Counted from the first letter of the stretch, positions 43,816 through 53,386 are shown. The stretch: 64,000 nucleotides of DNA from an uncultured Clostridia bacterium (GCA_944368775.1 CALVXB010000002.1:62001-126000); one strand, 5' to 3'. Numbers and translations: made by a program. Notes: a model not told the origin generated them from the sequence alone.

Positions 43816-45546
43816 GTGCAGGGCGTGTATTCCGCCACACTTCTACGAAAGAGGCTGTTCGCCGCGTTTGCGGCGGTGGCCTTTCTTTTTTTGGCCGTCT
43901 GCACCCGCTTCTTCTATGTGCAGATCCTCAGCGGCGAAAGGCTGCGCGGCCTGGCGCTGGGGCAGTGGACGCGCGAGATCCCCGTCACCGCTTCCCGCGG
44001 CGACATCGTGGACGCGAGCGGCGTGCTGCTCGCGGGCAGCGCTGCCGCCTACGCCGTGTATGTGCGCCCCAACGCCGTGCGCGACAAGCCGCACACCGCC
44101 GCCGCGCTCGCCGAACTGTTCGGCCTGAGCGAGGCAGAGCTATTGACCCGCCTGCTCACCGCGCGCGTGTCCGAGTTCGCCCTCGTCCGCCGCGCCGACA
44201 AGGAAGCCGTCCTCCGCCTCGAGGCGTACGACCTCCCCGGCGTCTACTACGCGCGCGACGACGTGCGCGTCTACCCCTTCGGCAGCACGCTCTCCCGCGT
44301 GATCGGCTTCACCTCGTCCGACGGCGTCGGGCTGACCGGCATCGAAAAGTACTACGACAAGTATCTGCGCGGGCAGGACGGGGAGATCGCCCGCCCTGCA
44401 GACCTCGTCGGCGCGGAGGTGGAGGGGGATCCCGCCTACTACCCGGCGGAGGACGGCCTGACGGTGCAGCTCACCGTCGACTGCGCCATCCAGGCGGCGG
44501 CGGAAGGGGCGATGGAGCGGGTGTACGCGCAGTATTCTCCCGTGAGCGCGCAGTGCATCGTGCTCGACCCCGACACCTTCGACGTGCTCGCCATGGCGGA
44601 GTCGCCCTCCTTCGATCTGAACGACGTTCCCCGCGGCGACGCCGACCTGCTCGCCGACCTCTCGCGCAACGACCTCGTCTCGGACATCTACGAGCCCGGC
44701 TCCACCTTCAAGATCGTCACGGCGGCGGCGAACATCGAGGAGCACCTGCGCGGCAACCCGAACGCCTTTTCTCTCACCCACGTATTCAGCGGCAGCCGCA
44801 CCCGCACCGTCGACGGCACCACCGTCCGCTGCTGGAGCTCGCACGAAAACGGCCGACACGCCAACCAGACGCTCGCCGAGGCGCTCAACAACAGCTGCAA
44901 CCCTTGCTTTACCGACATCGCCCTCTCGCTGGGCACGGAGACCTTTTACGATTACCTCGAAAAGTTCCGCTTCGGCAGCGTGACGGGCATCGACTTTTCG
45001 GGCGAGGCGCAGGGGATGCTGCTGCCCGAAAGCGCGGTGCGCGCCTGCGACCTCGCGCGCATCGGGTTCGGGCAGACGGTCGCGGTCACGGCGCTGCAGC
45101 TCGCCTGCGCGGGCGCTTCGGCGGTCAACGGCGGCTACTATTACCGCCCGCACCTCGTGCGCGCCATCCTTTCGGACGGCGGGCGGGAGGAGATCGGGCC
45201 CGACCTGCTCGGCCGCACGGTCAGTGAAGAGGCCTCGCGCATCCTCGCCGGCCTGCTCGAGGGGGTGGTGGAGAGCGGCAGCGGCAGCCGCGCCTATATC
45301 GAGGGGTACAAGGTGGGCGGCAAGACGGGCACCGCTCAAAAGTTTGAAGGCGGCGCGCTCGCGCAGGGCAAGTACGTCTCCTCCTTCCTTGGCTTTTTCC
45401 CCGCCGACGACCCGCAGTATCTCGTGCTGGTCATCGTCGACGAGCCGCAGGGCGCCTATTACGGCAGCGTCGTCGCGGCGCCCGCCGCGCGAGAGGTCAT
45501 GCAGGGCATCATCGACGCGCGCGGCATCCGCCCGTACGAGGGCTGA
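43816..45546 (+). CDS. ftsI: Class B penicillin-binding protein (FtsI/SpoVD type)
   Basis: A septal transpeptidase of about 576 residues: one N-terminal membrane helix, a PBP dimerisation domain, then the transpeptidase with S296-TFK, S360-C-N and K503-TG. No PASTA domains follow. The start is uncertain: a strong GGGGAGGG at 43789-43796 has no ATG, GTG or TTG at normal distance, only GTC 43801 and ATC 43804. I used the first standard codon downstream (GTG 43816); an upstream GTG 43744 would run through the terminator hairpin. It crosslinks septal peptidoglycan with FtsW. Confidence 0.85.
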   Translation: MQGVYSATLLRKRLFAAFAAVAFLFLAVCTRFFYVQILSGERLRGLALGQWTREIPVTASRGDIVDASGVLLAGSAAAYAVYVRPNAVRDKPHTAAALAELFGLSEAELLTRLLTARVSEFALVRRADKEAVLRLEAYDLPGVYYARDDVRVYPFGSTLSRVIGFTSSDGVGLTGIEKYYDKYLRGQDGEIARPADLVGAEVEGDPAYYPAEDGLTVQLTVDCAIQAAAEGAMERVYAQYSPVSAQCIVLDPDTFDVLAMAESPSFDLNDVPRGDADLLADLSRNDLVSDIYEPGSTFKIVTAAANIEEHLRGNPNAFSLTHVFSGSRTRTVDGTTVRCWSSHENGRHANQTLAEALNNSCNPCFTDIALSLGTETFYDYLEKFRFGSVTGIDFSGEAQGMLLPESAVRACDLARIGFGQTVAVTALQLACAGASAVNGGYYYRPHLVRAILSDGGREEIGPDLLGRTVSEEASRILAGLLEGVVESGSGSRAYIEGYKVGGKTGTAQKFEGGALAQGKYVSSFLGFFPADDPQYLVLVIVDEPQGAYYGSVVAAPAAREVMQGIIDARGIRPYEG

Positions 45547-45583
45547 ACGCTGCCCCCAATCCCATTTGATCGTGAGGTGAACT

Positions 45584-47053
45584 TTGTTACTCGGCGAATT
45601 ATTGCAGCAGATCGGTCACGAAAGAACGCTCAATTTCCGCGATGCGGACATCCGCGGCATCGCGACGGACAGCCGCCACGTATTGCAGGGGGATCTCTTC
45701 ATCTGCTTCGCGGGCGGCGAGCACGACGGGCACGACTACGCGGCGGAGGCACTCGCGGCGGGCGCGGCGGCGCTCGTCGTCGAGCGCGAGCTGCCCCTCG
45801 GCGCGCCGCAGGTCGTCGTGCGCGACGGCAGGCGTGCCGTCGCGGAGATCGCCGCCGCCTATTACGGGCACCCCGAGCGCAAGCTGAAGATGGTCGCCGT
45901 CACCGGCACCAATGGCAAGACGACGACGGCGCATATGCTCGCCTCCATCCTCTCGGCGGCGGGCAGGGCGTGCGGCAACATCGGCACCCTCGGCATCCGC
46001 TATGCGAACAAGGAGATCGCGCCCGAGCTCACCACGCCCGACCCCGCCTTCTTATATAAAGTTCTCGCCGACATGGTCGCCTCCGACGTCGAGTACGTCG
46101 TCATGGAGGTATCCGCGCACGCCCTCTACTTCGGCAAGACGGAGGGCATCCCCTTCGCGGCGGGCATCTTCACCAATCTGACGGAGGACCACCTCGACTT
46201 CTTCCCGACGATGGAAGAGTACGCCGCCGCCAAGGAGAAGCTGTTTGCGCCCGGCGTCTGCCGCTTTTCGGTCGTCAACACGGACGACGCGGAGGGGCGC
46301 AAGCTCGCCGCCGCGGGCGGCAAGGTCTATACCTACGCCCTCGAAAACCCCGCCGACGTGTTCGCCGTCGACATCCGCGAGAGCTTCGAGGGCAGCCGCT
46401 TCGTCATCAACCTCTTCGACGAGCTGTACGAGATCCGCCTGCGGCTGGCGGGGCTGCACAACGTGTACAACGCGATGGCGGCGGCGGAGTGCGCGCGGCT
46501 GCTCGGCGTCTCCGTGCCCGTCATTGCGGCGGGGCTTGCCGCGCTGCCGCGGGTAAGCGGCCGGCTCGAGCACGTCGCGCGCCTGCGCGGCGCGGATATT
46601 TTCGTCGACTTTGCCCATACTCCCGACGGGCTTGAAAAATCTCTGTCGGCGCTGCGCCGCCACTGCGCGGGGCGGCTGATCTGCGTGTTCGGCTGCGGCG
46701 GCAACCGCGATACCCGCAAACGCCCGCTTATGGGCGAGATCGCCGCCCGCCTCGCCGACTTCACCGTGCTCACCTCCGACAACCCGCGCTACGAGGACCC
46801 TTTCGACATCATTTTGCAGATCGAGGAGGGAGTGCGCCCGCACACCGACGACTACGTCATCGTCGTCGACCGCGAGAGCGCCATCGAGTACGCCGTCGAT
46901 CTGCTGCGCGCGGGCGACGTGCTGCTCGTGGCGGGGAAGGGTGGAGAAAGGTACCAGGAGATCATGGGGGTGCGCCACATCTACAACGACATTGCCGCCG
47001 TGCGCTCGGCCATCGAGTGCGCCGCCCGCGGCAAGGACAGCGGGGAACAATGA
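45584..47053 (+). CDS. murE: UDP-MurNAc-tripeptide synthetase (meso-DAP-adding type)
   Basis: A 489-residue Mur ligase starting at TTG 45584 with GTGAGGTG upstream. It has the ATP loop VAVTGTNGKTTTAHML, ATDSRHV near the N-terminus and GCGGNRDTRKRPLMGEIA. The DNPR motif (TSDNPRYEDP) is the signature of meso-diaminopimelate addition rather than lysine, predicting a DAP-type wall. It overlaps mraY by ATGA; murF, normally between them, is absent. Confidence 0.94.
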   Translation: MLLGELLQQIGHERTLNFRDADIRGIATDSRHVLQGDLFICFAGGEHDGHDYAAEALAAGAAALVVERELPLGAPQVVVRDGRRAVAEIAAAYYGHPERKLKMVAVTGTNGKTTTAHMLASILSAAGRACGNIGTLGIRYANKEIAPELTTPDPAFLYKVLADMVASDVEYVVMEVSAHALYFGKTEGIPFAAGIFTNLTEDHLDFFPTMEEYAAAKEKLFAPGVCRFSVVNTDDAEGRKLAAAGGKVYTYALENPADVFAVDIRESFEGSRFVINLFDELYEIRLRLAGLHNVYNAMAAAECARLLGVSVPVIAAGLAALPRVSGRLEHVARLRGADIFVDFAHTPDGLEKSLSALRRHCAGRLICVFGCGGNRDTRKRPLMGEIAARLADFTVLTSDNPRYEDPFDIILQIEEGVRPHTDDYVIVVDRESAIEYAVDLLRAGDVLLVAGKGGERYQEIMGVRHIYNDIAAVRSAIECAARGKDSGEQ

Positions 47054-48003
47054 GAGAAGAGATCGCCATACTGTTGGTTTCGGGGGGCCTGTCCGCGGCG
47101 CTTTGCGCCGCGCTGCTCCCCCTTTTGAAGAGGGCGCGGGCGGGGCAGTACATCCTCGGCTACGTGCGCGAACATAAGAGCAAGTCGGGCACGCCCACGA
47201 TGGGCGGGCTCGCCTTCGTGTGCGCCGCGGCGCTCGCGGCCATCCCCTTCGGGCTGTATGCGGACAGGCATGTTGCCGTCGCCGTCACCTTCGGCTGCGC
47301 CTATGCGGCGGTCGGCTTTTTAGACGACTTCCTCAAGCTGCGCCGCCGCAGCAACCTCGGCTTGCGCGCCTACCAAAAGATCCTCTTTCAGCTCGCCGTC
47401 GCCCTGCTCGCGGGGCTGTACTGCTACCGCGCCGGCCTCACGTCGCTGCACCTCCCGTTTTGGGGCGGGGCGGCAGACATCGGCGGCTGGGTCGTCCCGC
47501 TCACCGCCTTTGCCTTCGTCGCGTTGACCAACTGCGTCAACCTGACGGACGGGCTGGACGGGCTGGCCGCGTCTTCGTGCTTCTGGTACTTCGCGGCGCT
47601 GGCGGCGCTCATCTTTCTCCTGTCGGGGGCGGGCGCGCCGCTCGGGCGGCTGAGCCTGTCGCTGTGCGGCGTGCTGGCGGGGTATCTCCTCTTCAACACC
47701 CATCCCGCCTCCGTGTTCATGGGGGATACAGGCTCGCTCGGGCTGGGCGGCTTCGCCGCGGCGATCGCGGCGCTGAGCGGCAATCTGCTGTATATCCCGC
47801 TGCTCGGGGTCGTGTTCGTCTGCTCGGGCATATCCGTCATCCTGCAGGTCATATATTATAAAAAGACGAAAAAGCGGCTGTTCCGCATGGCGCCGCTGCA
47901 CCATCACCTGCAGCAGTGCGGGTTTTCGGAAAGTAAGATCGCATGCGCCTATTCCTTCATCACGGCGGCCGCAGGGCTGCTTTGTCTGGCGTTTGCGAAG
48001 TAA
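47050..48003 (+). CDS. mraY: Phospho-MurNAc-pentapeptide transferase
   Basis: A 317-residue membrane enzyme that forms lipid I. Canonical motifs are KSGTPTMGGL, the catalytic aspartates in FLDDFLKL, NLTDGLDGLAA and the histidine motif APLHHHLQ. About ten helices. The start at 47050 overlaps the murE stop and follows CGGGGAAC. Confidence 0.95.
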   Translation: MREEIAILLVSGGLSAALCAALLPLLKRARAGQYILGYVREHKSKSGTPTMGGLAFVCAAALAAIPFGLYADRHVAVAVTFGCAYAAVGFLDDFLKLRRRSNLGLRAYQKILFQLAVALLAGLYCYRAGLTSLHLPFWGGAADIGGWVVPLTAFAFVALTNCVNLTDGLDGLAASSCFWYFAALAALIFLLSGAGAPLGRLSLSLCGVLAGYLLFNTHPASVFMGDTGSLGLGGFAAAIAALSGNLLYIPLLGVVFVCSGISVILQVIYYKKTKKRLFRMAPLHHHLQQCGFSESKIACAYSFITAAAGLLCLAFAK

Positions 48004-48052
48004 TATGTCTGACATAATTCGCGTATAATGCGCAATTCGGGGGTGAAGAAAA

Positions 48053-49633
48053 GTGTATTTTAAGACGCAGAAATTTCTCGTGGCGGGGCTCTCGCGCAGC
48101 GGGGTCGCGGCGGCGCATTTCCTGCTCGGCAGGGGCGCGGCGGTGTATCTGTACGACGACGCGCCCGCGGTTTTCGATGGCGAGGCCGCCCGCGCGCTGC
48201 TTTCGGCGGGTGCGCGCGCCGTGTCGGGCGCGGAGGAGGGGGCGCGCCTGTGCGACGTGCTCGTGCTCAGCCCGGGCATCCCCGTCGACCACCCGCTGCC
48301 CGTCCTCTTCCGCCGCCGCGGGCGGGCCATCCTCGGCGAGGCGGAGCTGGGCTGCCGCTTTCTGCGCGCTCCGCTCGTCGCCGTCACCGGTACCAACGGC
48401 AAGACGACGACGGTCGCCATGCTCGCGGCCATCTTCCGCGCGGCGGGCGTGCGCTGCGTTCCCTGCGGCAACGTCGGCAGGCCGATCACCGCCGCCCTCG
48501 ATGAGGCGGACGAGAGCGCCGTCGCCGTCGCCGAGATCTCCAGCTTCCAGCTGGAAACGCTCTCGAGCATCCGCCCGCACGTCGCCGTCGTCACCAACGT
48601 CGCCGAGGACCACCTCGACCGCCATTATACGATGGAGAATTACATATTCCTCAAAACCAAACTGCTGCGCAACCTGCGCGAGAGCGAGTACGCCGTGCTC
48701 AACTACGACGACCCCGTCGTGCGCGCGATGGCAGAAAAGGTGCGCTGCCCTGTGCGCTGGTTTTCGCTGCGCGAGCGGGTGGAGGGCGCCTTCCTGCGCG
48801 AGGGCGGGCTGTTCTTTGGGGAGGAAAAGATCATGGACGCGGAGCAGCTCTCGCTGCGCGGCGAGCACAACGTCGCCAACGCGCTCGCGGCCGCCTGCGC
48901 CGCGCGGCTGATGGGGGTGGAAGCTCCCGCCGTCGCCGCGGCGCTCTCCTCTCTGCCCGGCGTGCGCCATCGCATACAGCCCGTCGCGCGGGTGAACGGG
49001 GTAGACTGCATCGACGACTCGAAGGGCACCAACGTCGGCGCGACGCTCAGCGCCGTCGCCTGTATGCGCGCGGACACCGTGCTGCTGCTGGGCGGCAAGG
49101 ATAAGGGGTACGACTACGACCGCCTGTTCTCTGGCCTGCGCGGCAGCCGCGTCGTGCACTGCGTGCTCTACGGCGAAAACCGCTTCCGCCTGCTGGACGC
49201 CGCCTTGCGCGCGGGCGAGCCGCGCATCGCGCTCGTGCCCCGCTTCGACCTCGCCGTGCGCGTCGCCATGATGACTGCCAAACCGGGGCAGGCGGTGCTG
49301 CTCAGCCCCGCGAGCAGCAGCTTCGACGAGTTTTCGGGGTATGAAGCGCGCGGCGACCGCTTTGCCGCTCTCGTGCGCGGGGAGGCCGCGCCCGCCCTCG
49401 CCGCAAAAGGGGAAGAAGCGTCGCTCGCCGAGCCGCCCTTCGCTTCCCCGCCGCCCGCGCCGCCCGCCGCCGCGATCGTCGAAGAAGCCGCCGCATCCGA
49501 TCCCGCCGCCTATGTGAACGAAGCCGCGCCCGCCTCCGGCGAGGACGCGCCCGCCCTTCCCGCGGCGCAAACGCCCGTTCCCGCCGCCGGGCAGGGCGTT
49601 CCCGCGTCGGCAGGGGAGGGGCTCGGTGCCTGA
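48053..49633 (+). CDS. murD: UDP-MurNAc-L-alanine:D-glutamate ligase with disordered C-terminal tail
   Basis: A 526-residue Mur ligase starting at GTG 48053. The N-terminal UDP-binding motif (VAGLSRSGVAAA), ATP loop VAVTGTNGKTTTVAML, EISSFQLE and the C-terminal SPASSSFDEFSGYEARGDRF are intact, ending near residue 440. The last 80 residues are an Ala/Pro/Glu-rich tail not found in ordinary MurD. The end overlaps ftsW by eight bases in another frame. Confidence 0.93.
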   Translation: MYFKTQKFLVAGLSRSGVAAAHFLLGRGAAVYLYDDAPAVFDGEAARALLSAGARAVSGAEEGARLCDVLVLSPGIPVDHPLPVLFRRRGRAILGEAELGCRFLRAPLVAVTGTNGKTTTVAMLAAIFRAAGVRCVPCGNVGRPITAALDEADESAVAVAEISSFQLETLSSIRPHVAVVTNVAEDHLDRHYTMENYIFLKTKLLRNLRESEYAVLNYDDPVVRAMAEKVRCPVRWFSLRERVEGAFLREGGLFFGEEKIMDAEQLSLRGEHNVANALAAACAARLMGVEAPAVAAALSSLPGVRHRIQPVARVNGVDCIDDSKGTNVGATLSAVACMRADTVLLLGGKDKGYDYDRLFSGLRGSRVVHCVLYGENRFRLLDAALRAGEPRIALVPRFDLAVRVAMMTAKPGQAVLLSPASSSFDEFSGYEARGDRFAALVRGEAAPALAAKGEEASLAEPPFASPPPAPPAAAIVEEAAASDPAAYVNEAAPASGEDAPALPAAQTPVPAAGQGVPASAGEGLGA

Positions 49634-50984
49634 GCGCGCCCTTTTGCCCGCCCGCGCAGCCGCAGCGGGGCCGCAGTTTGCCCTTCCAAACGAAAGCGCC
49701 TCCCTTTCCGCAGAAAGTTCGCCCGCCAAAGCAGCCGCCCCGCCTGCGGAGGGCACATTCAACAAAAAGATCCCGCCCGCCGCAGCCGAAACGCCCGCCG
49801 CGTCCGTGCGCCCCGCCGCGCGCTTTCTGCCCCCGCTTCCGCACGCGGGGGTACAACGCGCGCGCGACGCCTCTTCGCCGCGCGGGTTCGTCGCCATCCC
49901 CGCGCTCACCCTGCTCATCGCGGCGTTCGGCGCGCTGATGGTGTACTCGGCGAGCTTTTACACGGCGCAGGCGCAGTACGGCGACCAATTCTACTTCCTC
50001 AAAAAGCAACTGCTCGGGCTGGCGCTGGGCGCGGCCGCCATGTTCGCGGCGGGCTTCTTCCCGTACCGCCGCCTGCGCCGCTGCAAGTGGCCGGCGCTCC
50101 TCCTCTCGCTCGCCCTGCTCGCGGCGGTGTTCGTGCCCGGCCTCGGCGTAGAAAACTACGGCGCGACCCGTTGGCTCGGCCTCGGCCCGGTCACCGTGCA
50201 GCCCTCCGAGATCGCCAAGTACGGCTTCATCTTGTTCGCGGCGGCGCACATCGCAAAAAAGCCCGCCGCGCTGCGCACCTTCAAGGGCATGCTGCCCGTG
50301 CTGGCGGCGGGCGGCGGCGTCTGCCTGCTCGTCATCCTCGAGCCGAATATGTCCGTCACCGTCGTCATCGGCGCGGTCATGCTCGCCATGCTCTTTCTCG
50401 GCGGGGCGAAGGGCAGCCGCCTCGCCGCGCTGCTCATCCCCGCCGCGCTCGCCCTGCCCCTGCTCATCCTCCTCGAGCCCTACCGCCTGCAGCGGCTGCG
50501 CGCCTTCCTCGACCCGTGGAGCGCGCCGCAGGGGGAGGGATACCAGCTCATCCAGTCCCTCTACGCGCTGGGCAACGGCGGATGGCTGGGCGTCGGGCTG
50601 TTCAACTCCGTACAAAAGTACCGTTACCTCCCCTTCGCCGAGTCAGACTTCATCCTCGCCGTCATCGGCGAGGAGTTCGGCTTCGTCGGCCTCCTGCTGC
50701 TGCTCGCGGCGTTCGGCGCGCTCGTCTGGCTGGGCGTGCGCACGGCGGCGCGCAGCCGCGACTTGTTCGGCTTCCTGCTCGCGGCGGGTATCACCGCCTG
50801 CTTTGCCATCCAGACCGCCGTCAACGCCCTCGTCGTCGGCGGCGCCATCCCGCCCACCGGCCTGCCTCTCCCGCTGGTCAGCGCGGGCAACACCTCCCTC
50901 GTGTTCACGATGGCGGCGATGGGGGTGCTTTGGAACATCTCGCGCGGGGGCGCTTCTGTTCCGCGCGTCGCGCGGCGGGGGTAG
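49626..50984 (+). CDS. ftsW: Septal peptidoglycan glycosyltransferase FtsW
   Basis: A 452-residue SEDS-family protein polymerising lipid II at the septum. Helices begin near residue 88 (FVAIPALTLLIAAFGALMVYSAS). Conserved loops are GATRWLGLGPVTVQPSEIAK, the long extracytoplasmic loop around AESDFILAVIGEEFGF, and PPTGLPLPLVSAGNTS. GTG 49626 overlaps murD and follows GGGGAGGGG. Residues 1-85 are Ala/Pro-rich and probably disordered; a later start cannot be excluded. A hairpin GCGGGGCC-TT-GGCCCCGC follows at 51071. Confidence 0.92.
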   Translation: MPERALLPARAAAAGPQFALPNESASLSAESSPAKAAAPPAEGTFNKKIPPAAAETPAASVRPAARFLPPLPHAGVQRARDASSPRGFVAIPALTLLIAAFGALMVYSASFYTAQAQYGDQFYFLKKQLLGLALGAAAMFAAGFFPYRRLRRCKWPALLLSLALLAAVFVPGLGVENYGATRWLGLGPVTVQPSEIAKYGFILFAAAHIAKKPAALRTFKGMLPVLAAGGGVCLLVILEPNMSVTVVIGAVMLAMLFLGGAKGSRLAALLIPAALALPLLILLEPYRLQRLRAFLDPWSAPQGEGYQLIQSLYALGNGGWLGVGLFNSVQKYRYLPFAESDFILAVIGEEFGFVGLLLLLAAFGALVWLGVRTAARSRDLFGFLLAAGITACFAIQTAVNALVVGGAIPPTGLPLPLVSAGNTSLVFTMAAMGVLWNISRGGASVPRVARRG

Positions 50985-51120
50985 GGGCGCACCTTTTTGC
51001 GCCGCCCGCCGTATATTGATGGCAGGGGCCCGGAAGGGGGAACGGAAGAGGTGACCGGGCGCATGGGGGAGCGGGGCCTTGGCCCCGCGCTTTCGTGCTA
51101 CCCGCGGGAGGAGAAACAAA

Positions 51121-52377
51121 ATGGATAAATATGTCATCGAGGGCGGGCGGCCGCTGTACGGCGAAGTGGAGATCCAGTCCGCCAAAAACGCCGTGCTGCC
51201 CCTTTTGGCGGCCTCCGTGCTGACGGATGAGCAGGTCGTCATCCGCCGCTGCCCGCGCATCGCAGACGTGCTGAACATGGTGCAGATCCTCGGCGAGCTG
51301 GGCTGCAAGACCTGCTTCGAGGGGGATGCGCTCGTCATCGACCCCGCCGCCGCCGCCAACCACGAGATCCCGCCCGCGCTCGCGCGCGAGCTGCGCTCGT
51401 CCGTGTTTTTGCTCGGCTCGGTGGTGGCGCGCTTCGGCCGCGCGCGCATCGCCTACCCGGGCGGCTGCGACATCGGCCTGCGCCCCGTCGACCTGCACCT
51501 GCAAGGGCTGCGCAGATTGGGCGTGGACGTGCGGGAAGAAGGGGGCAGCATCGTCTGCGCGTGCGAGGGGGCGCGCGGCGCAGAAGTCGTGCTCGACTGC
51601 CCCAGCGTCGGCGCGACGGAAAACATCCTGCTCGCCTCCGTCACCGCCAAGGGGAGCACGCTCATCCGCAACGCCGCGCGCGAGCCGGAGATCGTCGACC
51701 TGCAAAACTTCCTCAACAAAATGGGCGGAAAGATCGCGGGCGCGGGCACCTCGGTCATCGCCGTCGAGGGGGTGCCGCGGCTGCACGGAACGGAGCACAC
51801 GCCGCTGCCCGACCGCATCGAGGCGGGCACTTTTCTCATCGCGGCGGCCATGTGCGGCGGAAAGCTCGCCCTGCGCGGCGCAAAATCGGAGAATATTGCC
51901 TCGCTCGCCCATAAACTTCGCGAAATCAGTTGCAAAATCCACGCAAAAGATGATAAAATATACATAGAATGTGTCGGCGCGAGGCGCTCTCCCAAATTGG
52001 TGGAGACCTCCCCGTATCCCGGCTTCCCGACCGACCTGCAGGCGCCGATGACCGCCCTCGCGTGCATCTGCGAAGGCAGCACGGTCATCGTCGAAAACTT
52101 GTTCGAGACCCGCTTCAAGCACGTCCCCGAGCTCATCCGCATGGGCGCGGACATCACCGTACGCGGGCGCAGCGCCTTCGTGCGCGGCGTGCCCGCCCTG
52201 CACGGGGCAGACGTGTGCGCGAGCGATCTGCGCGGCGGCGCCGCCCTGACGCTGGCGGCAATTTCCGCCGAGGGCTGCAGCACGGTCGTCGACCTCGGGT
52301 TCATCGACCGCGGCTATTCCGATTTTGAAGGGAAGCTGCGCGCCGCGGGTGCGCGCATCCGCCGGGTGCGCGTCTGA
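51121..52377 (+). CDS. murA: UDP-GlcNAc 1-carboxyvinyltransferase
   Basis: A 418-residue enzyme catalysing the first committed step of peptidoglycan synthesis. The opening IEGGRPLYGEVEIQSAKNAV, the active-site loop YPGGCDIGLRP (fosfomycin-target cysteine present) and IEAGTFLIAAAM are canonical. ATG 51121 follows GGGAGGAG. Its position between ftsW and ftsQ, where murG and murB often sit, is a local variation. Confidence 0.95.
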   Translation: MDKYVIEGGRPLYGEVEIQSAKNAVLPLLAASVLTDEQVVIRRCPRIADVLNMVQILGELGCKTCFEGDALVIDPAAAANHEIPPALARELRSSVFLLGSVVARFGRARIAYPGGCDIGLRPVDLHLQGLRRLGVDVREEGGSIVCACEGARGAEVVLDCPSVGATENILLASVTAKGSTLIRNAAREPEIVDLQNFLNKMGGKIAGAGTSVIAVEGVPRLHGTEHTPLPDRIEAGTFLIAAAMCGGKLALRGAKSENIASLAHKLREISCKIHAKDDKIYIECVGARRSPKLVETSPYPGFPTDLQAPMTALACICEGSTVIVENLFETRFKHVPELIRMGADITVRGRSAFVRGVPALHGADVCASDLRGGAALTLAAISAEGCSTVVDLGFIDRGYSDFEGKLRAAGARIRRVRV

Positions 52378-52414
52378 ATTATTTTGTCTTTCGACTTACC
52401 GAAGAGGAGTTGCA

Positions 52415-53254
52415 ATGCGAAGCATCAAATTTTTCATCGGCTATGCGATCGCCATCTTTCTGATCGTCGTCGTCATCACGGTCAACGCGGTCTGCTCGAT
52501 CGCGCAGTTCGAGGTGACGGTCACGGGCAGCTCGTACGGCGAGGCGCTCGCCGCCGAGATCCAGGCCACGCTCGACGAAGAGTTCGGCGGCAAGAGCTAC
52601 CTGTTCTTCCGCGAGAGCAGCGTGTACGACGTCGTTTCGGACGCCGGAGAGGGCTATCTCGAGGTGGAGAGCGTGCAAAAGCACTTCCCCAACAAGATCA
52701 CCGTCTCCCTCAGCGAAAAGTACGAGGTGTTCGCCTTTGAAAAGGAGGGCAAGTACTACGTCGTCGGAGACGACCGCACCGTGCTCGCCGTCAAGGACAG
52801 CAACGAGAACAACATCGACGGCACGAACATCGTCATCACCGGCATCGGCTTCCCCACCCCCGCCGTGGGAGAGCTCTTCGCCGTCGAGAGCGAGTTTGAA
52901 GATGAATATGAGGCTTTGTGGACTTTGTTCTCTTCTTTCAGCGCGGAGGGGATGTGGCACAACATCGCCCGTATCGAGTACGGCGATACCGGCCTCAACG
53001 ACCCGACGTACGAGTTCAGCTACTTCTACATCGACACCGTCGAGGGTGTGCACGTCTGGCTGGATAACCCCGGCAGCCGCATGGCGGAAAAGGCGGATCT
53101 CGCCCTCTCCACCTACGATTCGCTGACCGAGGCGCAGCGCACGTACGGCTATATCAGCGTCACCGAGGAGGGCTATCCCGAGCCGACGGGCGAGCTTTTG
53201 GCGAGCTATTCGACCGACCTCCCGCCCCTCGTCGGCGGCGGGCAGCAAGGGTAA
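52415..53254 (+). CDS. ftsQ: Cell division protein FtsQ/DivIB-like
   Basis: A 279-residue bitopic protein: short cytoplasmic N-terminus, one helix (about 6-28, IGYAIAIFLIVVVITVNAV), a POTRA-like domain (FEVTVTGSSYGEALAAEIQ to KHFPNKITVSLSEKYEVFAFE), then a beta domain. It replaces FtsQ/DivIB by position and topology, though sequence conservation is low. GAAGAGGAG precedes ATG 52415. It recruits the FtsL/FtsB-type complex to the septum. Confidence 0.8.
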   Translation: MRSIKFFIGYAIAIFLIVVVITVNAVCSIAQFEVTVTGSSYGEALAAEIQATLDEEFGGKSYLFFRESSVYDVVSDAGEGYLEVESVQKHFPNKITVSLSEKYEVFAFEKEGKYYVVGDDRTVLAVKDSNENNIDGTNIVITGIGFPTPAVGELFAVESEFEDEYEALWTLFSSFSAEGMWHNIARIEYGDTGLNDPTYEFSYFYIDTVEGVHVWLDNPGSRMAEKADLALSTYDSLTEAQRTYGYISVTEEGYPEPTGELLASYSTDLPPLVGGGQQG

Positions 53255-53266
53255 AATTTTCCACGC

Positions 53267-53300
53267 ATCCCCCGAAAGTTTTTTCGGGGGAATCCTTTTA
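53267..53300 (+). terminator. Intrinsic terminator after ftsQ
   Basis: Stem TCCCCCGAA / TTCGGGGGA (9 bp) with a tail ATCCTTTTATTCT. It is followed at once by a strong promoter, splitting the dcw cluster into two transcripts. Confidence 0.8.
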
Positions 53301-53305
53301 TTCTA

Positions 53306-53334
53306 TTGACAAAAAGGCGGTTTTGTATTATAAT
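53306..53334 (+). promoter_or_regulatory. Predicted promoter of ftsA-ftsZ
   Basis: Perfect consensus: TTGACA at 53306-53311, 17-base spacer, TATAAT at 53329-53334. Confidence 0.85.
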
Positions 53335-53386
53335 AATGTTTGTATAAACCATACATATTGTACACGGGAGAAAATCAAAGCACAGA

